64,000 nucleotides of DNA from Kitasatospora sp. SUK 42 (GTDB taxonomy: Bacteria > Actinomycetota > Actinomycetes > Streptomycetales > Streptomycetaceae), in assembly GCF_015776785.2 (NCBI RefSeq), contig NZ_LFMD02000002.1:708916-772915 (forward strand). Direction: 5' to 3'. Below, piece by piece: positions 36,566 to 45,720 of this stretch. The notes under the pieces are model-generated. The model ran no database searches. It was not told the origin of the DNA and was given only the letters and a program-made list of their open reading frames with translations. A program made the translations under genes and the position numbers. Each line of letters begins with the position of its first letter. The stretch's first letter is position 1.

Positions 36566-37358
36566 GCTTGATCACCTTGTTGGTGAGAGTGCCGATGCCT
36601 TCGATGGAGACGGCGACCTCGTCGCCGACGTTGAGGGGGCCCACCCCTGCGGGCGTGCCGGTGAGGATGACGTCGCCGGGCAGCAGCGTCATGGCCTCGG
36701 AGATGTGGACGATCAGCTCGGCGACCGAGCGGACCATCAGGGAGGTGCGGCCGGTCTGGCGGAGCTCGCCGTTGACCGTGCAGGTGATCGCGAGGTCGCC
36801 CGGGTCGAGGTCGGTCTCGATCCACGGACCCAGCGGGCAGGCGGTGTCGAAGCCCTTCGCCCGGGCCCACTGGCCCTCGCGCTGCTGGACGTCCCGCGCG
36901 GTGACGTCGTTGGCGCAGGTGTAGCCGAGGATCACCTCGGGCACCCGGTCCAGCGGCACCTCGCGGCACATCCGGCCGATCACCACGGCGAGTTCGGCCT
37001 CGTGGTGGACCTCCGAGGAGAACGGCGGGTAGGCGATGCTCTCGGTCGGACCGATCACCGAGGTGGACGGCTTGAAGAAGGTGAGCGGGACGTCCGGGAC
37101 GTCGTTGCCCAGCTCGGCCGCGTGCGCCGCGTAGTTGCGGCCGACCGCCACGATCTTGTTCGGGAGCATCGGGCTGAGCAGCCGGACGTCCTGGAAGCGG
37201 TAGCTCTCGCCGGTGGGCTGGGGCTGGCCGAACGGGTGGCCGGCCAGCGCGTGGACCACCAGCGAGTCGGGCTGGGAAGGGTCGCCCTCCACCACGCCGA
37301 AGGAGACGCTGCCGGCGGCAGGGCTCCCTTCCCGGACGGAAAACCTGGCAATGCGCAC
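36558..37358 (-). CDS. Fumarylacetoacetate hydrolase family protein
   Basis: A 266-residue FAH-domain enzyme from GTG 37358. [18 protein letters not shown], the metal ligands in [21 protein letters not shown], the Lys in [11 protein letters not shown], and TGTPAGVGP are all present. Family members are decarboxylases, hydrolases or isomerases of oxo-acids (for example oxaloacetate or hydroxy-oxo-dioate turnover); the substrate cannot be read from sequence. Its end overlaps gltX, and this pairing recurs in streptomycetes, which suggests co-transcription rather than shared function. Confidence 0.9.
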   Translation of the reverse strand: MRIARFSVREGSPAAGSVSFGVVEGDPSQPDSLVVHALAGHPFGQPQPTGESYRFQDVRLLSPMLPNKIVAVGRNYAAHAAELGNDVPDVPLTFFKPSTSVIGPTESIAYPPFSSEVHHEAELAVVIGRMCREVPLDRVPEVILGYTCANDVTARDVQQREGQWARAKGFDTACPLGPWIETDLDPGDLAITCTVNGELRQTGRTSLMVRSVAELIVHISEAMTLLPGDVILTGTPAGVGPLNVGDEVAVSIEGIGTLTNKVIKRG

Positions 37359-37526
37359 GGCTGGGCTACCCCTCGCTTCGTCGACCGCCCGGGGCGCCCC
37401 CGGGCGCTGGTGGCGCCCCGCCCGTGGTGGACGCGGCCCCGTCAATCGTTCTCCAGGCTATCGCGTGGGGCCCCGGCCGACCGCTCTGCCCCTGTTCAGC
37501 ACGGTGCCCGGAAACGCGCGGGGGCG

Positions 37527-37557
37527 CCGCGGACACCCGGGTTGCGGGGTCCGCGCC
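37527..37557 (-). terminator. Terminator of the 72-residue gene
   Basis: CGCGGAC...GTCCGCG stem with GC-rich inner pairs, 25 bp after the stop codon at 37582. Confidence 0.55.
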
Positions 37558-37581
37558 GCCCTCGGCGGAACGCGGGTGGGA

Positions 37582-37800
37582 TCAGTCCCGGGGGGTGACC
37601 ACCGGGGCGACCATCAGCTGGACGCGGCGCGGGTTGGCGGTGCTGGCCGGCAGCTCGGTGGCGTACGTGACGGCGTCCTCGGGCTTGCGGGCGCCCGGGA
37701 TCTTGCTGAAGTCCTCGACCGAGGCCAGCGTCGTCCGGCGCGGGTTCGCCGTGGGGCGGCAGGACAGCGTGGACTTGGGGGCCTTCTTCGCCTGGGACAT
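37582..37800 (-). CDS. Small hypothetical protein (72 residues)
   Basis: From ATG 37800 (GAGG 9 nt upstream): MSQAKKAPKSTLSCRPTANP, then TTLASVEDFSKIPGARKPED and an end with VQLMVAPVVTPRD. It contains two similar Ala-Asn-Pro-Arg-Arg boxes (TANPRRTTL and TANPRRVQL), so it may be built of two related halves. There is no signal peptide or membrane segment. I do not recognise it. It is a single-gene unit with a terminator downstream and a long AT-rich region upstream. Confidence 0.65.
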   Translation of the reverse strand: MSQAKKAPKSTLSCRPTANPRRTTLASVEDFSKIPGARKPEDAVTYATELPASTANPRRVQLMVAPVVTPRD

Positions 37801-38377
37801 CGAGAGCACCTCGTGGTCGCGGCCGGGCGGATCGCGGCGGATCGACACCGGCCTGAGTGATTCCGATTGATTCGGAGGGGTTCTGGGCAGGCTGATCGCG
37901 GCCGTGCTCCGGAGACAGCCAGGTTACGAGATCTCTTTCCACAGAGGCCGTGACCAAAGCTACACATTAGGCTGTGATTTTGCTCACAAATTGGCGAGCA
38001 AATCGCAGATATCCGACATATCGGCTCAACGGAATTTCCCGACATTGCACCCGTAACGGGCATTTCGGCAGGTCTGCGACTCTTTTCAGCCTCTGGTCAC
38101 GTTGGCATGCATCCGGCGAGTGTCCGAAAAAGGCGGTATTCCGGTCCGGTTACCGCACAGTAAGTGAAACCGCGCATGCGGTCGGTAGTGCCGGACAATA
38201 GGTTCCAGCGGCCCTTGTTGGGATTCCCCGGCTGTGCTGGAATGCGACGGACCGTGGGTAGGGAGTAGTCCACCCCGGTGCCCGCTCTCCCGGACCGGCC
38301 GGGGAGCGGATGGAAACTCGACACCGTCCAGGCCGTGGCGACGCGGCGGGACGCCCGGTCCAGAGGTTGCGACGCCA
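37801..38377. other. AT-rich divergent regulatory region upstream of the conservon
   Basis: A 577-bp gap between the 72-residue gene (-) and cvnA (+). No gene was seen. The part 37960-38170 is markedly richer in A+T than the window average. It has the dyad TTTGCTC-N10-GAGCAAA at 37979-38002 and the short palindromic stretch CCGCGCATGCGG near 38170. Regulatory input to the conservon probably acts here. Confidence 0.55.
37979..38002. promoter_or_regulatory. Candidate operator TTTGCTC-N10-GAGCAAA
   Basis: Perfect 7-bp arms in the AT-rich divergent region, 180 bp from the 72-residue gene and 375 bp from cvnA. The regulator is unknown. Confidence 0.4.
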
Positions 38378-41300
38378 GTGCAGGGACGTTTCAAAAGGGG
38401 TAGCGGCGCCGCGGGTGACCCGGAGTCGCGCGAGCCTGTGGCAGCCCCCCAACAGGCGGCGGCCCCCGGCGGCCCCACCGACCCGGTGACGCCCGAGTCC
38501 CCCGCCCGTCCGGAGGCGGACGGCCAGGAACGGAAGTCCACGCGGGACAAGCTCCGGACCACCCTGACCAGACGACGCGCCACCGGTCTGAGCCGGCTCG
38601 CGATGCGCAACTGGCGCATCCGCACCCGCCTGATCGCCCTGCTCGCGCTGCCCGTCCTGGTCTCGCTGGTCCTCGGTGGCCTGCGCATCCAGACCTCGCT
38701 GGAGAACTCCCAGCAACTCGCCCAGATGGCCAACCTGTCCGACCTGGCCAAGAAGGCGACCAACCTCGCGGACGCCCTGCAGACCGAGCGCGACATCAGC
38801 GCCGGCTACATCACCAACCGTCCGAGCGACCCGCTGGACGACGAGATCGTCACCGCCCGCAAGGCCACCGACGACCTCAGCCGCACCTTCACCGCCTCCT
38901 CGGACAAGTTCGAGAACCTCGAACTCTCGGGCGGCAAGGCCCTGCTGTTCCAGCTCCGCCGGGACCTGAACTCGATCTCGGAGGCGCGCAACGCGCCGTA
39001 CCAGAACAACCAGAACATCCAGGCGACGATCACCGCCTACGACGTGATCATCCGCGACCTGCTGTCCATCACCCAGGACATCGCGCTCGCCTCGAACAAC
39101 AAGGACCTGCTCGTCGCCACCCGCGCGCTGCAGCAGTTCTCGCTCGCCAAGAACGCCACCTCGCAGCAGCGCGCGCTGATCAGCGCCGGTCTGGCCAACC
39201 CCAAGGGCCCCGACCTCAGCGCGAGCGACGAGTCCTTCGGCGTCCGCCTGCGCGCGTCCTACGACAACGCGCTCACCAGCTTCAACAACATCTACACCTC
39301 GCACGACCTGGACAACCTGCGCGGCCAGCTCAGCTACAACTCGGTGGTCGCCGACGCCGACCGCTACGCGCGCTCGATCCTCCAGCCGAGCGGCATCCAC
39401 CAGACCGAGGCGGTCTCCTACAAGGACTGGTACGAGAAGGCCAGCTCCAAGATCACCGCCGAGCGCCGGATCGAGTCCAAGCTGATCGAGGACCTCGACG
39501 GAAAGGCCCAGGACCTCCAGTCCCAGGCCGACACCGAGGCCCTCATCATCGGTGCCGCCGTCGCCCTGGTGCTGCTGGTCGCCCTCGGTGGCGCCGGTCT
39601 GATCGCCCGCTCGATGGTGCGCTCGCTGACCCGGCTCCAGGCCGCGGCCGAGGACGTCGCCGAGCGGCGCCTGCCCGAGCTGGTCAAGACCCTCTCCGAG
39701 AACGACCCGCACGACGTCGACACCACGGTGGAACCGGTCGCCGTCGACTCCGCCGACGAGATCGGCCACGTGGCGCACGCCTTCGACATGGTGCACAGCG
39801 AGGCCGTCCGCCTCGCCGCCGAACAGGCCCTCCTGCGCGGCAACATCAACGCGATGTTCACCAACCTGTCGCGCCGCAGCCAGGGCCTGATCCAGCGCCA
39901 GCTGTCGCTCATCTCCGAGCTGGAGAGCCGCGAGGCCGACCCGGACCAGCTGGCCAACCTCTTCAAGCTGGACCACCTCGCGACCCGCATGCGCCGCAAC
40001 GGCGAGAACCTCCTCGTCCTCGCCGGTGAGGACCCGGGTCGCCGCTGGACCCGCCCCGTCCCGCTGGTCGACGTGCTCCGCGCCGCCGCCTCCGAGGTGG
40101 AGCAGTACGAGCGCATCGAGCTCGCCTCCGTGCCGTCGGCCGAGGTCGCCGGCCGCGTCGTCAACGACCTCGTCCACCTGCTCGCCGAGCTGCTGGAGAA
40201 CGCCACCTCGTTCTCCAGCCCGCAGACCCGCGTCCGGGTCACCGGCCACGCGCTGCCGGACGGCCGGGTGCTGGTCGAGATCCACGACACCGGCATCGGC
40301 CTGAGCCCGGACGACCTCGCCGAGATCAACGAGCGCCTGGCCAACCCGCCGACGGTGGACGTCTCGGTCTCCCGCCGCATGGGCCTCTTCGTGGTCGGCC
40401 GCCTGTCCCTGCGGCACGGCATCCGGATCCAGCTGCGTCCGAGCGACTCCGGCGGCACCACCGCGCTGGTCATGCTCCCGGTGGACGTCACCAACTCCGC
40501 CGAGCGCCGCGGCCCCGGCCGCTCCGGCTCCGGCTCCGGCCAGGGCAAGCAACAGCGCGGGGTCGCCCCGACGCCGCGCCAGCAGCGCCAGGTGCCGCCC
40601 GGTCGCCAGGACGGTCCGGCCGCGCTCGGCCAGGGCCCGGCCGGCGGCGCCCCGCAGGGCGGCCGTCCGCAGCTCGGCCAGGGCGGTCCGGCGGCTCCGG
40701 CCGCTCCCGCCGCTCCGACCGGACCGGGCGCGCCCGGCGGTCGCGCGGGCGGCCTGCCGACCCGTCAGGTCGGCCAGGCGCTGCGCGAGAACCCGATGCC
40801 GCAGGGCCAGCAGAAGCAGCAGCCCCAGGGGAAGCAGCCTCAGGGCAAGCAGCCTCAGCCCCGGCCGCAGGGCCAGGGTCAGGGTCAGGGTCAGCCGCAG
40901 CAGTCGCCGCAGGCCGGCCTGCCGCAGCGCGCCCCCGGCCGTCAGGGCCCGCCGCAGGGCGGCCCGAACGGCCTGCCCCGCCGCGGCCAGGGCCGCCCCG
41001 GCCCCGGCCAGGAGCGTCCGCGCCCGACCGGCGAGTTCGACGGCGCTCCGGCGCCTCGCACCGGCGAGCAGCCGCAGCACGGCCGACCGGGCGGGCCCGG
41101 CGCCCCCCAGCAGGGTGCCCGGCCGGGCAACCGTCCCCAGGACGGGCTGCCGCAGCGCGCCCCCGGCCGTCAGGGCCCCGGCGCCCCCGGCCAGCAGCGT
41201 CCCGGTGCCCCCGGCCAGCAGGGTCCGCAGGGTCCGCAGGGTCCGCAGGGTCCGCGCCGACCGCAGCGCCCCGGCCCGGAGGCCCCGCAGCGCGACCGCC

Positions 41301-42205
41301 AGCCGCAGCTGCCGCCGCAGCAGGCCCAGCCGCTGCCGTCGGCCGAGCCGGCGCCGGTGGAGAGCACCCAGCAGTTCGCCCGGCCGCGCTTCGAGGCCAG
41401 CCAGATCGACCCGCGCGACCCGCTGGGCCTCGGGCTGGTGGAGCCGGTGCTGCCGAACGTGCCCAACCCGCCGCAGCCGCAGGTGCGTCCTGAGCCGGCC
41501 CAGCCGGCCCAGCCGCAGCAGGTGCCGCCGCGGCAGGAACCGATGGCGCTGCCGACCGGCCCGTCCGAGGCCGGCGGCGAACAGCCCTGGCACCCGCAGC
41601 AGGCCGAGGGCCAGTCACAGGCCCCGCAGCAGTCCCGGCCCCGGCCGTACCAGCCGCGCCGGCCCGGTACCTCCTCTCCGGAGTTCCAGCAGCCGGCCCA
41701 GCCGCCCCGGGCCCCGCGGCAGCAGGCCCCGCAGGCCCAGCCTCAGCCGGCTCAGCCCCCGCAGGCCCCGCAGCAGCAGGCCCCGCAGGCCTCGCAGCCG
41801 CAGACCCCGCAGCAGCCGCAGCAGGAACAGCCGCCGCAGCCGGGCACCGGCGACGCGCCCTGGCGCCCGTCCGCGAACGACGAGCGCTGGCGCCGCGCCG
41901 AGCAGATCCGCGAGCCCTCGACCAGCGGGGTCACCATGTCCGGCCTCCCCCGGCGGACCCCGCAGGCCAACCTGGTCTCCGGCACCGCCGAGGCCTCTCC
42001 GCTGACCGGTCCCCAGGTCTCCCGTGCCCCCGAGGAGGTCCGCGGCCGCCTGACCAACCTGCGCCGCGGCATCCAGCAGGGCCGCCGGGCCGGGGCCGAG
42101 CAGGCCGCCAACCAGCCGGGCTTCCAGCATGGTGCCCAGCAGCCCGGATTCGATAGTTTCGGTGGCCGGAACGACGGCAACGGCGCAGATCACCAGGAGC
42201 GTTGA
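38378..42205 (+). CDS. cvnA: Conservon sensor histidine kinase-like protein CvnA
   Basis: About 1275 residues from GTG 38378 (MQGRFKRG, the usual conservon start; the frame is open to 38234). Transmembrane segments at about 85-102 and 388-408 enclose a nitrate/nitrite-sensor-like (NIT) extracytoplasmic domain. A HAMP-type linker and kinase region follow, with ELLENATSFSSP (N box) near 605 and DTGIGLSPDDL near 637. From about 706 the protein is a very long Pro/Gln/Gly-rich tail (about 500 residues), longer than usual, ending in ordinary sequence (EEVRGRLTNLRRGIQQGRR). Conservon proteins form a membrane complex resembling eukaryotic GPCR-G protein signalling, with CvnD as the GTPase. Confidence 0.95.
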   Translation: MQGRFKRGSGAAGDPESREPVAAPQQAAAPGGPTDPVTPESPARPEADGQERKSTRDKLRTTLTRRRATGLSRLAMRNWRIRTRLIALLALPVLVSLVLGGLRIQTSLENSQQLAQMANLSDLAKKATNLADALQTERDISAGYITNRPSDPLDDEIVTARKATDDLSRTFTASSDKFENLELSGGKALLFQLRRDLNSISEARNAPYQNNQNIQATITAYDVIIRDLLSITQDIALASNNKDLLVATRALQQFSLAKNATSQQRALISAGLANPKGPDLSASDESFGVRLRASYDNALTSFNNIYTSHDLDNLRGQLSYNSVVADADRYARSILQPSGIHQTEAVSYKDWYEKASSKITAERRIESKLIEDLDGKAQDLQSQADTEALIIGAAVALVLLVALGGAGLIARSMVRSLTRLQAAAEDVAERRLPELVKTLSENDPHDVDTTVEPVAVDSADEIGHVAHAFDMVHSEAVRLAAEQALLRGNINAMFTNLSRRSQGLIQRQLSLISELESREADPDQLANLFKLDHLATRMRRNGENLLVLAGEDPGRRWTRPVPLVDVLRAAASEVEQYERIELASVPSAEVAGRVVNDLVHLLAELLENATSFSSPQTRVRVTGHALPDGRVLVEIHDTGIGLSPDDLAEINERLANPPTVDVSVSRRMGLFVVGRLSLRHGIRIQLRPSDSGGTTALVMLPVDVTNSAERRGPGRSGSGSGQGKQQRGVAPTPRQQRQVPPGRQDGPAALGQGPAGGAPQGGRPQLGQGGPAAPAAPAAPTGPGAPGGRAGGLPTRQVGQALRENPMPQGQQKQQPQGKQPQGKQPQPRPQGQGQGQGQPQQSPQAGLPQRAPGRQGPPQGGPNGLPRRGQGRPGPGQERPRPTGEFDGAPAPRTGEQPQHGRPGGPGAPQQGARPGNRPQDGLPQRAPGRQGPGAPGQQRPGAPGQQGPQGPQGPQGPRRPQRPGPEAPQRDRQPQLPPQQAQPLPSAEPAPVESTQQFARPRFEASQIDPRDPLGLGLVEPVLPNVPNPPQPQVRPEPAQPAQPQQVPPRQEPMALPTGPSEAGGEQPWHPQQAEGQSQAPQQSRPRPYQPRRPGTSSPEFQQPAQPPRAPRQQAPQAQPQPAQPPQAPQQQAPQASQPQTPQQPQQEQPPQPGTGDAPWRPSANDERWRRAEQIREPSTSGVTMSGLPRRTPQANLVSGTAEASPLTGPQVSRAPEEVRGRLTNLRRGIQQGRRAGAEQAANQPGFQHGAQQPGFDSFGGRNDGNGADHQER

Positions 42206-42206
42206 G

Positions 42207-42629
42207 TTGAACCAGATGAGCCAGGCCGCACAGAACCTGAACTGGCTGATCACCAACTTCGTGGACAACACCCCCGGGGTGTCCCACACCGTGGTGGTCT
42301 CCGCGGACGGCCTCCTGCTGTGCATGTCCGAAGGGTTCCCCCGGGACCGCGCCGACCAGCTCGCCGCCGTCGCCTCCGGCCTCACCTCCCTCACCTCCGG
42401 CGCCAGCCGGATCTTCGAAGGCGGCGAGGTCAACCAGACCGTCGTCGAGATGGAACGGGGCTTCCTGTTCCTCATGGCCATCAGCGACGGCTCCGCCCTC
42501 GCCGTCCTCGCCGCCCCCGACTCCGACATCGGCCTCGTCGGCTACGAGATGGCCCTGCTCGTCGACCGCGCCGGCGCCGTCCTCACCCCCGCTCTCCGCG
42601 CGGAACTCCAGGGCAGTCTCCTGCACTGA
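42207..42629 (+). CDS. cvnB: Conservon roadblock/LC7 protein CvnB
   Basis: A 140-residue roadblock/LC7-domain protein that in other bacteria regulates small GTPases such as MglA/CvnD. TTG 42207 (MNQMSQAAQNLNW) is preferred because AGGAG is 8 nt upstream; ATG 42216 would be too far. It starts one nucleotide after the cvnA stop codon, so it is translationally coupled. The fold is visible in NFVDNTPGVSHTVVVSADGLLL and FLFLMAISDGSALAVLA. Confidence 0.95.
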   Translation: MNQMSQAAQNLNWLITNFVDNTPGVSHTVVVSADGLLLCMSEGFPRDRADQLAAVASGLTSLTSGASRIFEGGEVNQTVVEMERGFLFLMAISDGSALAVLAAPDSDIGLVGYEMALLVDRAGAVLTPALRAELQGSLLH

Positions 42630-42789
42630 CCGGAGCCCGCACGGCTCTCCCACCGCTCCACCTGCGCCGGGTCCGACCCGACCGGACCCGGCGTCTCACC
42701 CTCAGCTACCCTCAGGCAGCTGATCTCGCCTCAGCTGGCATCGCCCCAGCTGGAACCGGCTGCCCAAGGCTGCAGCACAAGGAGGACCC

Positions 42790-43215
42790 ATGACCCCGCC
42801 CTCGACACCCGCCGGCCCGTACGGCAACGGGTACGGCAGCGGCTACGGCGGGCAGCAGTCCGACGGCTACGAGCAGCAGCCGCTGGTCCGCCCCTACGCG
42901 ATGACCGGCGGACGGACCCGCCCCCGGTACCAGCTCGCCATCGAGGCCCTGATCTCGACCACGGGCTCGGCCGAGCGGACCGGCGGGCTGCTGCCCGAGC
43001 ACGCCCGGATCGTCAGCCTCTGCCGTGAGGTCAAATCCATCGCGGAGATCTCCGCACTGGCCGGTGTGCCGCTCGGTGTGGCCCGCATCCTCGTGGCCGA
43101 CCTGGCCGAGGCCGGTCTCGTCGCCATCCACCAGCCCGCCGCCGCGGGCGAGTCGGGCGGAACGCCCGACGTCACGCTGCTCGAAAGGGTCCTCAGTGGA
43201 CTTCGCAAGCTCTAA
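42790..43215 (+). CDS. cvnC: Conservon DUF742 protein CvnC
   Basis: A 141-residue DUF742 protein. After a Gly/Tyr/Gln-rich start, LVRPYAMTGGRTRP is the family signature; a winged-helix-like region follows (VKSIAEISALAGVPLGVARILVADLAEAGLV). A 160-bp gap separates it from cvnB, where most conservons have contiguous genes; that gap has repeated CAGCTG motifs and an AAGGAGG ribosome site. It overlaps cvnD by 20 nt. Confidence 0.94.
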   Translation: MTPPSTPAGPYGNGYGSGYGGQQSDGYEQQPLVRPYAMTGGRTRPRYQLAIEALISTTGSAERTGGLLPEHARIVSLCREVKSIAEISALAGVPLGVARILVADLAEAGLVAIHQPAAAGESGGTPDVTLLERVLSGLRKL

Positions 43216-43780
43216 CGCGGCCGCCCCCACCCGCGCCACCACCTCCGCGAAGATCGTCATCGCGGGCGGCTTCGGCGTCGGCAAGACCACGCTCGTCGGC
43301 GCCGTCTCCGAGATCAACCCCCTGCGCACCGAAGCCGTCATGACCTCGGCCTCCGCCGGCATCGACGACATCAGCCACGTCTCCGGCAAGACCACCACCA
43401 CCGTCGCCATGGACTTCGGCCGCATCACCCTCGACGAAGACCTCATCCTCTACCTCTTCGGCACCCCCGGACAGGACCGCTTCTGGTTCATGTGGGACGA
43501 CCTCGTCCGCGGCGCCATCGGAGCCGTCGTCCTCGTCGACACCCGCCGCCTCGCCGACTGCTTCCCCGCACTCGACTACTTCGAGAACAGCGGACTCCCC
43601 TTCGTCGTCGCCCTCAACGGCTTCGACGGACACCAGCCCCACACCCCCGACGAAGTCCGCGAAGCACTCCAACTCGGCCCCGACACCCCCGTCATCACCC
43701 TCGACGCCCGCCGCCGCGACAGCGCCAAGAGCGCCCTCATCACCCTCGTCGAACACGCCCTCCTGGCGCGACTGCGATGA
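43196..43780 (+). CDS. cvnD: Conservon small GTPase CvnD
   Basis: A 194-residue Ras-like GTPase from GTG 43196. G1 GGFGVGKTT, the G3-like LFGTPGQDRF, and the G4-like NGFDG are intact; DTRRL and the C-terminal LDAR box fit the family. It has no membrane anchor and probably cycles on and off the CvnABC complex. It overlaps cvnC by 20 nt, so the two are coupled. The DNA has an unusual run of C-ending codons but this is normal for streptomycete genes. Confidence 0.95.
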   Translation: MDFASSNAAAPTRATTSAKIVIAGGFGVGKTTLVGAVSEINPLRTEAVMTSASAGIDDISHVSGKTTTTVAMDFGRITLDEDLILYLFGTPGQDRFWFMWDDLVRGAIGAVVLVDTRRLADCFPALDYFENSGLPFVVALNGFDGHQPHTPDEVREALQLGPDTPVITLDARRRDSAKSALITLVEHALLARLR

Positions 43781-43787
43781 TGAACGC

Positions 43788-43831
43788 GCGTGTGGCCCAT
43801 GCGACGTGACGACGTCGCACGGGCCACACGC
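43788..43831. terminator. Bidirectional terminator between cvnD and cimA
   Basis: GCGTGTGGCCC...GCGACGT and ACGTCGC...GGGCCACACGC form a 44-nt hairpin with minor bulges between the convergent genes. Confidence 0.8.
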
Positions 43832-43844
43832 ATGGCAGGGCCGG

Positions 43845-45449
43845 CTACTCGGTCGGCTCCAGTCCGGCCCGGACCAGGCCGTAGGTGTAGGCGTCCTCAA
43901 GCGCCAGCCAGGAGGCGGCGACCACGTTGTCGGCCACGCCCACCGTCGACCAGGTGGCGGTGCCGTCGGTGGACTCGATCAGCACCCGGGTCTTGGACCC
44001 GGTGCCGTGCTGGCCCTCCAGGATGCGGACCTTGTAGTCCACCAGCTCGAAGGTGGCCAGCGGCGGGTAGATGCCCTCCAGGGCGGTCCGCAGCGCCTGG
44101 TCCAGCGCGTTGACCGGGCCGTTGCCCTCGCCGGTGGCGATCCGGCGCTCGCCCTTGGCCCACAGCTTGACCGTGGCCTCGTTGCCCGTGAAGCCGTTCG
44201 GGCCCTGCTCGCTGATGGTCCGCCAGGACTCCAGGGTGTAGAAGCGGTCCCGGCTGCCGCGCACCTCGTCGCGCAGCAGCAGCTCGAAGGAGGCGTCGGC
44301 GGACTCGTAGGTGTAGCCGAGGTTCTCCTGCTCCTTCACCTTGGCCACCACCCGGCCGGCCAGGTCGCGGTCGGTGGAGAGGTCGTAGCCGAGCTCCTTG
44401 CCCTTGAGCTCCACGGAGGCCCGGCCGGCCATGTCGGAGACCAGCATCCGCATGGTGTTGCCGACCAGGTCCGGGTCGATGTGCTGGTACAGGTCCGGGT
44501 CGACCTTGATCGCGGAGGCGTGCAGGCCCGCCTTGTGGGCGAAGGCCGAGAAGCCGACGTACGGCTGGTGGGTGGACGGGGTCAGGTTCACCAGCTCGGC
44601 GATCGCGTGCGAGATCCGGGTCATCTCGCCCAGCCGGCCCTCGGGCAGCACCCGCCGGCCGTACTTGAGCTCCAGCGCGCCGACCACCGGGAACAGGTTG
44701 GCGTTGCCGACCCGCTCGCCGTAGCCGTTCGCGGTGCACTGCACGTGGGTGGCACCGGCGTCCACCGCGGCCAGGGTGTTGGCCACCGCGCAGCCGGTGT
44801 CGTCCTGGGCGTGCATGCCGATCCGGGCCCCGGTCTCGGCGATCACGTCCGCGACCGTCTCCCGGACGCCGGCCGGCAGCATCCCGCCGTTGGTGTCGCA
44901 CAGCACCACCACGTCCGCCCCGGCCCCGTGCGCGGCACGGACCACCGCCAGGGCGTACGCGCGGTTCGCCTTGTAGCCGTCGAAGAAGTGCTCGCAGTCG
45001 ATGAACACCCGCCGCCCCTGCGCGCGCAGGAACTCGACGCTGTCCCGGATCATCTCCAGGTTCTCGTCCAGCGTGGTGCGCAGCGCCAGCTCGACGTGCC
45101 GGTCGTGCGCCTTGGCGACCAGGGTGACGACCGGGGCACCGGAGGCGACCAGCGCGGCCAGCTGCGGGTCCTCCGCCGCCTTGCCGCCGGCCCGGCGGGT
45201 GGCGCCGAAGGCGACCAGCCGGGCGTTCTCCAGCTCCAGCTCGGCGGCGGCGCGGGCGAAGAACTCGGTGTCCCGCGGGTTCGCGCCGGGCCAGCCGCCC
45301 TCGATGAAACCGACTCCGAACTCGTCCAGGTGCCGGGCGATGGCCAGCTTGTCGGCCACCGTCAGGTTGATGCCCTCCCGCTGCGCTCCGTCGCGCAGGG
45401 TGGTGTCGAACACGTGGAAACTGTCGTCGGTACGGGTGACCTCGGTCAT
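43845..45449 (-). CDS. cimA: (R)-citramalate synthase
   Basis: A 534-residue member of the isopropylmalate synthase family that condenses pyruvate and acetyl-CoA to citramalate, opening a threonine-independent route to 2-oxobutyrate and isoleucine. TTLRDGAQREGINLTVADKL, EGGWPGANPRD (typical of citramalate rather than isopropylmalate synthases), CDTNGG and HAQDDTGCAVAN are present. The C-terminal LeuA-type regulatory domain (about 400-534) should bind the end product. ATG 45449 has only a weak CAGGGG upstream. A leader with an attenuator precedes it. Confidence 0.9.
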   Translation of the reverse strand: MTEVTRTDDSFHVFDTTLRDGAQREGINLTVADKLAIARHLDEFGVGFIEGGWPGANPRDTEFFARAAAELELENARLVAFGATRRAGGKAAEDPQLAALVASGAPVVTLVAKAHDRHVELALRTTLDENLEMIRDSVEFLRAQGRRVFIDCEHFFDGYKANRAYALAVVRAAHGAGADVVVLCDTNGGMLPAGVRETVADVIAETGARIGMHAQDDTGCAVANTLAAVDAGATHVQCTANGYGERVGNANLFPVVGALELKYGRRVLPEGRLGEMTRISHAIAELVNLTPSTHQPYVGFSAFAHKAGLHASAIKVDPDLYQHIDPDLVGNTMRMLVSDMAGRASVELKGKELGYDLSTDRDLAGRVVAKVKEQENLGYTYESADASFELLLRDEVRGSRDRFYTLESWRTISEQGPNGFTGNEATVKLWAKGERRIATGEGNGPVNALDQALRTALEGIYPPLATFELVDYKVRILEGQHGTGSKTRVLIESTDGTATWSTVGVADNVVAASWLALEDAYTYGLVRAGLEPTE

Positions 45450-45586
45450 GACCCCTGGTTCTCCGTTTCGGGGAGGTTCGTACTGCTCTGCCGGATTCCT
45501 GGTCCCGGCTCCACCGTCCATGATCCCTCGCGCGGTCCCGGTGTCCCCGAGCCCCTTGTGGGGGCTCTCGGCCGGTCCGGGAAAAC

Positions 45587-45613
45587 AAAAAAACCCCTCG
45601 CGGGTGCGAGAGG
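45587..45613 (-). terminator. Attenuator upstream of cimA
   Basis: On the minus strand CCTCTCGC-accc-GCGAGGGG followed by seven T (45593-45587), a textbook Rho-independent terminator 138 bp upstream of the cimA start and 57 bp after the leader ORF. It lies inside the cimA leader, so it is an attenuator rather than an end terminator. A second stem GAGCCCC-N5-GGGGCTC lies at 45550-45568. Confidence 0.75.
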
Positions 45614-45669
45614 TCTGCGCGCGGGTCTGGACGCTCGTGGTCGCTCCGCATCGGGTTCTGCGGTAGCGG

Positions 45670-45720
45670 TCACTGCGGACCGGCGCGCCTGCTGCTAATA
45701 ATCAGCGACAGCGAGGACAC
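45670..45720 (-). CDS. Putative cimA leader peptide
   Basis: A short ORF from GTG 45720 codes for MSSLSLIISSRRAGPQ (16 residues), or from GTG 45738 for 22 residues. It holds Leu-Ser-Leu-Ile-Ile, with both Ile codons the rare ATT form. Downstream of these codons AGGCGCGCC can pair with the GCGCGC just before the attenuator, a possible antiterminator. CAGACT (45732-45727) could be a -10 box that makes GTG 45720 leaderless; no good -35 is seen. An alternative is that TGATTATTAG is itself an AT-rich promoter element. Confidence 0.5.
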   Translation of the reverse strand: MSSLSLIISSRRAGPQ

